Below, in pieces: positions 42,784 to 53,000 of a DNA stretch of 64,000 nucleotides; within the stretch, counting starts at the first letter, position 1; every line of letters begins with the position of its first letter. Source of the stretch: Podospora pseudocomata (taxonomy: Eukaryota; Ascomycota; Sordariomycetes; Sordariales; Podosporaceae); assembly GCF_035222375.1 (NCBI RefSeq), contig NW_026946363.1, positions 6,448,001 to 6,512,000 on the forward strand. The letters run 5' to 3'. The notes below the pieces were generated by a model. The model worked only from the letters and a program-made list of their open reading frames with translations, did not search any database and was not told the DNA's origin. Made by a program: the position numbers and the translations under genes.

Positions 42784-44991
42784 ATGGCCGTTACTAACAA
42801 GCTGTGGCAAAGCTTCGTTACGGTGGCCGGCTGGTCCTCGCATCAGCCCGTCCAGTCCGTCGGTCGCCCCAAGGTGGCCCACAACAGATCGCTCTCTAGT
42901 ATCTTGAGAGCCGCCTCGCCGAAGCCTTCGCCGGGCCACGCCAGGGCCAATTCTATTGCCGAATCGTCCATGACCGCCGACATTGCCCGTTCTGTTCCCT
43001 CTACGCCCCAGCCGCAGCGACTCTTCTCACCCCAAGAACATGATGACGAGAACGACTTGAGCACCATCCCCGACCCTAGGAGCAGGGCGATGAGCCCTGC
43101 AGACCCCGAAACCATGGCCGCCCCCCACCATCCCGATCTCGACCAGGAGGTCGCAACCTTGAGCACCAAGCTCATCAACGCCATCAACCACCAGACGACT
43201 TTGGACGACAATCTCTCTGCGACGAGGTTGGAATTGGAAAAGGCCCGCGAGCAGGTTCGGCAGTTGGAAGTCCAGGTGGCCGAGCAGAGGGAGATGCTGG
43301 CAGGGGACGTTTGGGTTCGAAGGAAAACCGTCGAGGCCGAAAAGAGCCATCTTCTGGCGCGTGTGGCGGAGGAGAAGCGGGCGCGTGCTGACATGGAACA
43401 GCAGAAAAAGAAGATTGAGCAAGAGCTGGAGAACTTGACGGCTGCTCTCTTTGAAGAGGCTAACAAGATGGTTATCTCGGCCAAAGAGGAGGCTCGAAGA
43501 GAACAGGAAGTCCTTCAGCGCAAGAATGATCAGCTGAAATCCCAGCTTGCCGACACGGAAGCCATTCTTAGGTCGCAACAGGAACAGCTGGTCCAGCTGA
43601 AGAACGTTATGGAGCGGATGACGGCAGCGAATGAGGAGCAGGCTCCCCCTACCTGCCCATCGTCACCGACCTTCAGCAAATTCGAGGACTGCGATGGTCC
43701 CTCCGTTACCGTGAACCACCCGCACCACACCCATAGTCAGAGTCTCCCGGCTGCGCTTTCGCCGTCATACCCAACCAGCTTCACGCAGCTGCTACACCCG
43801 GTCCTTCGCACAGACTTGGCGGCATTCCGGGATTTCAAGGATCTTGTCCAAACATCGAAGCGGCTCTCGTCCCAGCGCACTCCTTCGAATGCTTCAAACT
43901 CTGGATTGGTCTCACTTGGGCTCGGTCTCGGGTCTGTGGCGTCCCATGTCACGGCGGGCAACCTGTCCAGTACATCTCTTGCGACCAATGCCACCGCCGG
44001 CTCGCCGGCGACCTCGCCGCAGACGCCAAATACCCCCGCTTCCACCGTGAGCACAACCTCTTCTGCCGCCGCGCCTGTCCTGCCCCATTTGAAGGAGACC
44101 AAGTTCTACAAGAGGGTCTTGACGGAGGATATCGAGCCGACCCTTCGATTGGACAGTGCGCCTGGCCTTTCTTGGCTCGCTCGCCGGAGCGTATTGACTG
44201 CCATGACGGAAGGAACATTGGTTGTTGAGCCCGCGCCGTCCACGACCACTGGCAGATTTGGCAGAATCATGAGACCTGAACTGATCCCATGCTCTCTATG
44301 CGGCGAGCAGAGGACTGAAGAGCAGTATCTTCGGACACATCGTTTCCGCACCAGCGAGTCCGACTCGGCACAAAACGCATATCCCCTTTGCAAATACTGT
44401 CTTGGTCGGGTTCGGTCTACTTGCGATTTCCTCGGGTTTTTGCGTATTGTGAAGGACGGCCATTGGCGTGCCGAGGACGAGGATGCTGAACGGGCCGCTT
44501 GGGAGGAGAGCGTTCGGTTGAGAGATCAGATGTTCTGGAGCCGCATCGGAGGTGGCGTCGTGCCTGGAGGGCATGTTCATCGAGGAGTCTCCAGTGTTGC
44601 GCCTAGCATCCGCGGCGAGCGAAGCCCCAGGCCGAGCCACGAAATCTCGGAGAAGTTTGCAGATGTACCCGAGGTTCCCGGACCTGTCGACGCGGCCAAA
44701 GAGCTGCCCAAAACGCCTGAGCAGCGCCCCGCAGACGAGACGCTGCCTGTTCCTCAAGCGCCACCTGCGCTTGACAAAGTGGAGGAGGTTGACGACGACA
44801 AGACACCACCTGCCGTGGTCGAGGACGACTCCAAAACACCCCCGGCGGCGATCAAGGACGAAAAACCACCACCCGCAGTGGAAGAGTCTCAGATTCCGCC
44901 ACCAGCCCTTGATGAGCCTGTCCAGTCCCTCAAGCCGCAACCATCTGTCCAACAAGTCGAGGTTAAGCCTCTGTCTTTGACGATACCCTGA
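42784..44991 (+). CDS. sec2: Sec2-type Rab guanine nucleotide exchange factor
   Basis: Expected to activate the Rab Sec4 on secretory vesicles moving to the hyphal tip. One exon, 735 residues from the ATG at 42784; the frame is open 99 nt further upstream without an ATG, so an upstream exon cannot be ruled out. A long parallel coiled coil (about 118-279) contains the GEF signature ELENLTAALFEEANKMV (214-230), which in Sec2/Rabin proteins contacts the Rab. The middle is Ser/Thr/Pro-rich. A second conserved-looking domain holds Cys503-x2-Cys506 and Cys536-x2-Cys539 around RTHRFRTSESDSAQ, followed by CDFLGFLRIVKDGHWR; the paired Cys suggest a zinc site. The C-terminus is a Pro/Lys/Glu repeat (DKTPPAV, DSKTPPAA, EKPPPAV). 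Family assignment is firm for the coiled coil, less so for the role of the Cys domain. Confidence 0.88.
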   Translation: MAVTNKLWQSFVTVAGWSSHQPVQSVGRPKVAHNRSLSSILRAASPKPSPGHARANSIAESSMTADIARSVPSTPQPQRLFSPQEHDDENDLSTIPDPRSRAMSPADPETMAAPHHPDLDQEVATLSTKLINAINHQTTLDDNLSATRLELEKAREQVRQLEVQVAEQREMLAGDVWVRRKTVEAEKSHLLARVAEEKRARADMEQQKKKIEQELENLTAALFEEANKMVISAKEEARREQEVLQRKNDQLKSQLADTEAILRSQQEQLVQLKNVMERMTAANEEQAPPTCPSSPTFSKFEDCDGPSVTVNHPHHTHSQSLPAALSPSYPTSFTQLLHPVLRTDLAAFRDFKDLVQTSKRLSSQRTPSNASNSGLVSLGLGLGSVASHVTAGNLSSTSLATNATAGSPATSPQTPNTPASTVSTTSSAAAPVLPHLKETKFYKRVLTEDIEPTLRLDSAPGLSWLARRSVLTAMTEGTLVVEPAPSTTTGRFGRIMRPELIPCSLCGEQRTEEQYLRTHRFRTSESDSAQNAYPLCKYCLGRVRSTCDFLGFLRIVKDGHWRAEDEDAERAAWEESVRLRDQMFWSRIGGGVVPGGHVHRGVSSVAPSIRGERSPRPSHEISEKFADVPEVPGPVDAAKELPKTPEQRPADETLPVPQAPPALDKVEEVDDDKTPPAVVEDDSKTPPAAIKDEKPPPAVEESQIPPPALDEPVQSLKPQPSVQQVEVKPLSLTIP

Positions 44992-46275
44992 TTGGCTGTT
45001 CATCTTTGCGAGCATGCCAATCCAGTACATAATTCCCAACCTTGTCGACACAAGTTCCAGCTTCGACAATGGACGACACATACGCACATAGCCCAAAAGC
45101 CTGGATTATAGGACATTTAATAATGTATTAATACCGGCTCACGACCTGCTGTTTTTGTTTGGTTTTCCTCTTGGGGACAAACGGCATATAGTCATAGATG
45201 AGCAGAAGCACATTTGGCGTTTCGGTCATACCATTCATTCGTTTTGTTTTTTTCCTGTTTATCTCTATCCGGTCTGGGCTTGGTACTGAGATTTCTTTTG
45301 GGGGAAAAGCGACCATTACCATTCCTGGCGTTTTTGGGTCTTTTTGTTTCATCTGGGATTTCCTTGTGTCGCTGCTTCAATTTTTTTCGCTCTCGTTTTT
45401 TTGGTTTTTTTTTTCTTTTTTTCTTTTCTTTTTTTGGTTTTTTGGCAAAGCAGATTGCAAAATCATGGATGGATGGTTGTGGTTGTGGGTGGGTAAAGGG
45501 GGATAAGAGGGGGGAAGGGGGGGGAGGGGAGGGGGAGAAGAACCCCTGGATTGTAAGGATACCTAACGAATGGATTGTGGTTTTCTTTTCTTTTTTCTTT
45601 TTCTGTTGTTCACCTTTATGCTGTTCCTGATTTTCCATACATAGTATTAGTATTGCCTGTCTACCTTACCATGAGGAAAGGGGGCTGAAGAAAGGGGGGT
45701 ATCAAGTTTGGATGAAGATATGGTTAGATTCCCATGGAAGATGTTTTTTCTGCTTCCCTTTTGTGACTGTGTAATTAATGTGTTGTGTTACTTGTTTTGG
45801 TTTTACACTCTCTCCCTCAGGCAAACCCCAACTCGGGCCAAACCATAGACCTTGAATCTTCCCAACCTCGGGATTATTACTACTGTCCCTCGAACCAGGA
45901 ACATGCGCTTCCAGAAGGAGCCCTTCGTATGGAAGAAGAAAAAAGAAAAAAGAAAAATAAGAAAGAAAAAAAAAGAAAAGAACCACTCGACCATGGAATC
46001 AAGCACTGGACATCAGATGTCACTGCAAAGGAATTTTTTCGCATCCACACTGCGGTATCGGTATGGAGAGTGAAAAATGAAATAAAAAACATCTGATAGA
46101 TGACTTTGTTCGGTGTATGGCTGGTGGACGGTGGAGTGAGATTGGTAAATGGGGGAGGGAAGGGTACGGGATGTGGTGGAGCGCCGGAGGGAGGTGGAGA
46201 AGGGGGGTAGGTGGGCGTTGGAGAGGCAGAGGTATGCGGCAAGTCTTGTCTTTGCTGTGTTGGCCTGTTGTGTTG

Positions 46276-46340
46276 GAAGAAGAAGAAGAAGAAGAAGAAG
46301 AAGAAGAAGAAGAAGAAGAAGAAGAAGAAGAAGAAGAAGA
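46276..46340. repeat. GAA trinucleotide array, about 21 units
   Basis: Uninterrupted GAA repeats, 65 bp; 20 bp downstream begins a second array of four GTTGG units (46361-46383). Confidence 0.95.
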
Positions 46341-46360
46341 GGGAAGCTCACACCTTGAGG

Positions 46361-46383
46361 GTTGGGTTGGGTTGGGTTGGGTT
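46361..46383. repeat. GTTGG pentanucleotide repeat
   Basis: Four tandem units. Resembles a degenerate G-rich repeat, but the fungal telomere unit TTAGGG is not present. Confidence 0.85.
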
Positions 46384-47562
46384 TTAGATTAGGGGGGAGT
46401 ATAATGAAGCAAAAACCGCCAAGGTTTTGTTCGAGGTCCCGGGGGAAAAAGGCTGCTGAAAAAAATGGCCGGGGCTGAAGTTGATGGAGGAGGTGATGTC
46501 TGGTCGTTGGTTGTTTATGGATTTTATGGGTCATACCTTGGCAATAAGGGAAACGAAGGGTACGGGGGACATATCGACGACGGTCAATCCAATCACATGG
46601 GCTCGGCACCCAGGGCAGAGGGAGGCGAGCATTACCAGCGAGAAAGACTCGGGTTTAAAATCTAGGAACTGTTGAGCAACTCGTAAAACTCTTCAGACAG
46701 GGTGAGATCCCAATTCTACCTCACGACATGGTGTCATCCCAGCATGTTCAAGTTGGGAGTTAGGAGGCGAGGCTGTGCCACGAACTTTGTAAAAGCCAAC
46801 AGAGTGGAAGGAGTGATGTCCAGGATGGGTGGAGATATGATGTGCTGTGAGATGTAGATATGGTGCTGTTGCGAATGGAAGAGTGGTAATAATGTGTTAT
46901 TGTGGTAAGGGGGTAATGTGCTTAGTAATGTGTAAAAAGGGGGAATGTGTTAGAGTGTTAATGGAAGAACTGTGGAGCTAGAACATGGTCAAGCAGGCAA
47001 CAAAAGGAAGGAACGTGTGGTGGTGATGAAGCGGTAACCTGGTTAGGGGCAAAAGATGGAGGCAATGTCTAAGTAAATCTCAGCATTTGTAGACCTTTGA
47101 CATTGGTCTCGAACCTCACCGGGAAAGTAAAGAAACCCAAATGTTTATCTTCGACAGCCGCTATCACATCTATCGAGACTCTCCCTAAATAACACCGTAG
47201 GTGTTACTTTTACCCCTGCTTGACCTAACGCCCAGAGCCAGAAAGTGGTCTCTCGTAGACATCTTCCTTTTTCGCTTTGAATCATACTTACTCCCGCTCC
47301 CAAGTAGACATGGAATAACAACAACTAGTTCAACATGCTTATGCCTTTACATCCACCACCCAAACAGTTTGCTGCTCTCTCTCTATATATATATATACAT
47401 ATATGCCCAGTCATCCACCCATAACATCCCTCCATTATCCTTTCAAACCAGCAAAACACAAATAACAAAGCTTATTCCCGAGAAGAAACGTCAAGAAATG
47501 CCCCCCTCTGATACCTTTCCCCCAGCCATCACCCTGGTTCCATCTGTCCGTTTCCCTAACCC

Positions 47563-49056
47563 TCAAGCAGGCCGGCAATAATTCGCCGGAAAGCTCCCCC
47601 TAACCCCCCTCAACTCCCCCACCCACCAATCCTGGTCCGTCTGCGTCTTGGTCACCACCTTGATCCGCTCCCCTTCATCAAAACTCAGATCTCCCTGCCC
47701 CTGCCCAGCAAACGGGTACAGCGCCACAACCCACTGCTCCTGCACCAACGCGGGCTTCTTCGGCGGCGGTGGAGGAGGAGGCCGTTTCTTCACCACCAAC
47801 CCCCCGTTGACCATAATACTTCCCACCGCTGGATTTGGCGAAACAGACCGCTCACGGGCCGGCTTTGAACGATCGATATTCGCTCCGCCGAGGTGAGACG
47901 CCGTGGTGAATTCTGTCGGGTTGGCCCACTCCGGTCGGCGGGAGCTGAAAGACGAAGGGGGTGTTTTTGCCGGGGATGGGGAGGGAGAGGGTGGTTTGAG
48001 GGCGTGAGATGATGGGATCCGCATGGGGCGGGGTTGGAGGCTGTTGCTGCTGCTGTTGGTGCTGGGGATGAGGCCAGAAGGCGTGCGCCTGTAGCCGTTT
48101 GAAGGTGGAGGTTGGGTGTAGCCGCCTTTGTGGCGGATGAAACTGATGTGTTCGATTTGGGATTGGATGGGGCTGCAGGCGGCGTTCCAGACTGCAATCA
48201 CATCTTCCATTGGGGGTGCCGGCGAGGGGAAGTTGGAGTCCTCGCAGTAGTTGTGGAGGGTGGTGTAATAGAGGCCCAGAAGCCTGTTCTGGATGAGGAC
48301 CAGAGCAGCGAGGAGGGGAGGGACGATGCTGAAGGTCGCCTCGACAATAGGGGGCAGCGTTTGGCGGAGGTGCTCATCTGCAATGTTGAACTCCTAGATG
48401 GGAATTAGTCATGAGAGATCCGAGAGCAACACTTGGCTCCGGGGCAGGCTCACATCAGCCACACGAGATAGCTCATCCTGATACTTTGCAAGAGATGCAT
48501 CTTCCTTGGCGTTGCGTCCGGGTTTTCGTTGGAGCTTCAGCGTCTTGTCCTGGACCTTTTCGTAGTCCAGTCTTTTGTTCTCGCGCTTCTTGATCGTCTT
48601 GCGAATGGGGGTGATGTAGGACCGGGCATCCGTTGCCGGCCTGAGAATCCGTTCCTCAATGGCCACAATCTCTTGCAACAGTTCTGTCTTGAGGTCGCCA
48701 TACGTTTCCTTCAAACGGAGAGTGCGTTCTAGCTGTAACTGAGGGGTCGGTGCTGCCTCACGGCCATGGCCATCCGTGGCTCCTACAATGGGATCATACA
48801 GGCCCTCGAACTCAACCACCATGTTGTGTTGCGAGTTGATCAGAGAATCCCACGAGTCTCTCCATGCACGAGCATTCTCAATCAGCTACTTCTAACATCA
48901 GTCATGATTGCATTGCCACCATCACGGATTCGATCAACTTACCGTAGCAAGAACCTTGTCTGCATCCTCATAATCCTTCAGGAGAACAGACACTTTGGCA
49001 TTGTCTCCGGGGCCCTTGTTCAAGAGCTTGCCAAACTGTCTTTGCATTGACTGCAT
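47563..49056 (-). CDS. BAR-SH3 membrane-remodelling adaptor
   Basis: Three exons (48943-49056, 48454-48885, 47563-48393; introns 57 and 60 nt) encode 458 residues. The first 215 residues are helical and rich in charged heptads (LERTLRLKETYGDLKTELLQ, TIKKRENKRLDYEKVQDKTL, KLQRKPGRNAKEDASLAKYQ), as in BAR domains that bind curved membrane. A Ser/Pro linker with a Pro7 run leads to a C-terminal SH3 domain (404-458): ALYPF, then DLSFDEGERI, DQDWWVGEL and PANY mark the peptide-binding face. It resembles uncharacterised fungal BAR-SH3 proteins rather than canonical Rvs167, whose N-terminus differs. A role in endocytosis or actin-linked membrane bending at the cortex is inferred. The intron acceptors are TAG in both cases and keep phase 0. 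Confidence 0.87.
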
Positions 49057-50012
49057 GATGATGGCGTTTCGACTTCACCACGGTGTGGATGCCTGGTGAG
49101 AATCCGAAAAAGGGGGAAACCAGGTTTTTGCTCGGCCGAGGGGCGTTTCGTTTGGGTTGCGGGAGGGGTCTTCCTGTGCAACACGTAACCTACGCCACAT
49201 ATGCAGTAGCCATGTGTTTTGTGGAAGGGGACAGGTTCAGATCCGGACACAGGAGGTTATCATGAGTCGTCGCCAGGCAGGATGGAAAGAGAAGTATGCA
49301 GAGAAAACCAGCAAAGGGGTCAAGGTAATTAATGTAATTTGAGCTGGCCTGTTTGTCGGCTGTAGGGTCTCACAAGCCGCAGAAACGATGGGCAATGGCG
49401 CGAAGGCTCATGTTCGTCCCAACACCACTTTTCGAGGCGCAGCTGTTGCGGAACGGGGCCTGGCAACTGTTTAAAAACAGGGTGAAGAGAAACAAAAACC
49501 GGCCCAAAAAGGTCAGTGATATGCGTTGATGAACAGTTTAGAAAAAGAGAAGGAGGGGGTTCCAGCCAACTTCCGACACACGATACGGAGTATTTGCCCA
49601 GCACGCCCAGGTAACGAAGCGGGAGGCTCCTGCACTGCCACGAGAAGTGGACTGCAGTGGGCGAAAGCCCCAAGCAATGGTCCGATCCACTGGCGAGCTT
49701 TCTTGAAACAGGACCAACGGGCAACGTTGACTTGTGTGAAGTCTTGCTTTTGCCCGCTGGCCAACCAATCATGGCTAGGAAAAGCCTAAATAGCGGATAT
49801 CTGCACAGGCCTTGTGTTAGTTTGGATGGGTGGTCAAAGGTGGGTTGGGGTCACGTGAAGGCGCGCAGCAACGCGATCCCAATGTCCCCGCGCGCGTCAG
49901 TCGATTCAGAGTCCAAATGTGCTGCCTACCTGGCAATTTACTGGAATCACCCTCTCAATCACCAGTCAAAGGCTATGTGGTAGTATCGACCATCTCGACA
50001 TGCTTTTCGACA
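49057..50012. other. Divergent promoter of BAR-SH3 and DUF2439 genes
   Basis: 956 bp with no supported gene. A frame upstream of 50013 is open in phase with the DUF2439 protein from 49830 but has no domain. No TATA box stands out. Confidence 0.5.
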
Positions 50013-53000
50013 ATGCCCGCCATCACTTCGTCGGGAGCCAGGCCAGAGCTCGCCGGCGGTGGGAGCAGCGCCCCGGTGTTGGAATTTCTCTGTCTCTTCA
50101 CCCACGACTTGCAAAGGAAACAAAAACGATGGCAGGATGGACGCCTCAAGTATCATACCTTCAACAAGCGGGTCATGGTGTACGATGACCGGGGAAACTC
50201 TGTGGGCGACATGCACTGGCAGCGAGACTGGGACTTTGACGAGGGCGAGGAAATCAAGCTGGATCGGGGAGGGGTCATTGTGCAGGTTCAGGAGTGTGTT
50301 GGGCGTCAAAACCAGGATTTGACTGATCTGTTGGACAAAAGAGCAAAGGAAAAGGAGGAACGTCAAAGCCGCACGGCAGCGAGGATGGCTCCTGCGGCCT
50401 TTGGACTACGCACGCCAGCAATTCCATCAAGGGTATATCCAGCTCAAATTGCCGGTCCCCGATCCCATCACAGGCGTCTTGACCAGGTCCTAACTCCGAC
50501 GGGCCACCATGGACGAGCTCTCGTGTCGACTGAATCACCTTTTGAGCAGCGTCAGCGAGACCAGGAGACTCCTGATGCCAACCAGGAGACTCCCTTGGCG
50601 AAAAGGAGGAAACACGACGATACGCCCCCGAGCAAGCTAGGCTACGCCCAGAGTTTGTTTGGAGCTCCCCTCACTCTCTCGGCGGTACCCATGAGCTCAG
50701 CCCCTGTCCGGCGGCCTGCGGCATCAGCGACGCGGATGCATTCTGGCCCTGCGTCCTCCCAAGAAAATGATTCACCGGCGGGAGAGCCCGAAGAGCGGGA
50801 ATCCCACCCGTCAAAGAGGAGAAAACGTGATGACATGCCGCCTAGTAAGATGGGGTATTCCCAGAGTCTGTTTGGCGCCACCCTCAACTTATCAGCTGCC
50901 CCTATGAGTTCTGCCCCGGCTCTCCGACGAACTACATCGGTGGCACGAGGGCATACAGAACCAGTCTCCTCTCAAGAACATGGGCCACAGCCACAAGAAC
51001 CGACCAGTGGGATCCAGGAGATTCCAGTTAACCCTTCTGTACGAGCTGGTCTTTCACGGTCTACTGTAACAGCGCCTCTCTTGAAGACTCGTTTACCGCC
51101 CTTGGGGAGCGCCTCGAAACCTGCAGCAAAAAACGAGGCTGATAAGGCCCGCGCAAGACAGAGAGATGTTGCGGTTGAGTTTCCGGCGGAGGATACTCGC
51201 ATGAATTCTGACCCCGGGGACAGTGATTTATCTGCGACGAGGAACCGAATCGCAGCGAAATATATCGACAGAGGTCAGATCCGTGGCCAGAAAGTTGCAC
51301 CAAAGCCGAAAAAGCCACCTCCGGTGGTAATTCTTGATCACGATGATGATGATGATGATGATGATGACGATGTGGAGGGCGGAGAGGATGACACGAATCT
51401 CAACGACAAGAACCAGGCGCCTATACGGGACAAAGATACTGGAGAGAGTCGCACGCTTCCCAGGAACATGCCCAAACAACGTTCCAAGGAGCGCACGACC
51501 AAGACGCCCTTCACAAATGCAGCCCCTGCCACGAAACAAGCGAAATCATCGAAGAGCACAAGGAACAGCAAAACAAAAAAGGCGCAGGACGCTGGCTCTA
51601 AACTCCCAGTCGAAGATGAAAGAGCACCCGAGGGTCTTGGACTTAATATGACACCTGAAGGGCCAAGGCCACAGTTGCGTATCCAACCACGCCAGAAGCG
51701 TGGCCTGCTTGTGTCTAATGAGAAAGGAAACAAGTCCAAAAAGCCCAAAGTATGCCATGCTCAATCCCATGCCGAGTTGGAATACGATGGAGAGCCTTTT
51801 GTTCCAAATCCAGCGCATATGACCATGTTAGAGGAGGACGATCCGTTTGCGTCCTTTGTCGATGCTCCACAAGAGGCACAGACAGTCCCCAAGCCCAAAA
51901 CACCGCCTCTCCTGCAAGATGTACATAGCTTGGGAGCCAGACACGAGAGCCTGGCAAATTCTCAGGCCAGTAATGAGGATCAGCCATCAAACATTCGGGC
52001 CAATGATGACCCATCTCTGGACTCTAACAACACTTTCTCCGTTCCTCCCCCTGCCGCTTCAAAAACCAATATGATGGGAGCCAATGACGAGGGCACTGCA
52101 GGCCTTTACGGCGCTGAGCGCTCAAGAAAGAGATCACCAGGTCAGCAAAGGACGGCCGATTTGGTCAAAGATACCACCCAGGATCGAGGGAGCACCATTC
52201 AACCTCCGGAGTTGCCGCGAGCCCCGACAAGACCGATCGCTGAACCGCAAACCAGCCCCAGGTATCTGCAAGACAAAATGACAGATGAAGAGGACGTCAG
52301 TGAGAGGCCTCGAGCTCGTCCACCCAGGAAAAAGGTGACATTGGCACTGGATGAAAGTGACAATGACAGCCTGCCAACTCGCAAAACCAAGAAGCGAATG
52401 ACAATGGCATTAGACGAAAGCGATGATGAAAGGCCAGCAAGCTGCCAGAGCACCAGCCGAGATATATCGGTATCAGAAAAGAGTGCCGGTGAGAAGAGGC
52501 CAATGCGCCGCAGTAACAGACGCACAGCGAAAGCATTTGTTGGAAGCGATGATGAACGCCCGCCTACACGTCAGACCAGGAGCAACACAACAGTAGCAGT
52601 TTCGGAAGAGAGCGACAGCGAGGAGCTTCCCCAAGTCCCTGTGGCTCCGAGGCTAGCCAGACTCAGGAAGAGTGTCAAAAGCAGGGAAGTCATTGGCTTC
52701 ATACCGTCGAGTTCCCCCGTCATGGAGGTGGCTACCGTAGCAGAGCCTCGGCCAGCCCCTATTCCGATTTCTTTTCCAGCTCCTACCCCAGCTCCTCTGC
52801 CCTCTTCTTTGCCACCTCTTTTCCCAATTCCCGGTTTGATGGACACACCCCCAGGTCTAGAGGCCAACGACATGAGCTCTCTGGGCTATTCCAATGGCCC
52901 GAAGGCTCCCGCGCCAGGAACAGGCATCCCCGAACCAGAGTCCGTGACTGTGCCAGTCGTACAAAGTCTACAAACCAGCAGGGTGTTGCCCCCTTTGCCC

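Larger units (their letters stand above)
44992..47562. other. Convergent intergenic region with simple repeats
   Basis: 2.6 kb between two tail-to-tail genes. It is rich in T tracts (45386-45440), G tracts (45500-45535), a GAA array (46276-46340) followed by GTTGG units (46361-46383), and an AT dinucleotide run (47383-47405). No domain-bearing frame is present. The spacing is unusually wide for convergent genes, so a non-coding or lineage-specific transcript is possible. Confidence 0.45.

Noticed and set aside
46361-46383. Possible interstitial telomere repeat
   Set aside because: The unit is GTTGG, not the fungal TTAGGG.
47497-47580. Short plus-strand ORF of 27 residues behind a TATATATATA run
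   Set aside because: It overlaps the 3' end of the BAR-SH3 gene on the other strand and has no repeat, domain or leader support.
49830-50012. Upstream extension of the DUF2439 protein from an in-frame ATG at 49830
   Set aside because: The 61 extra residues have no family similarity, while the ATG at 50013 lies just before the domain.
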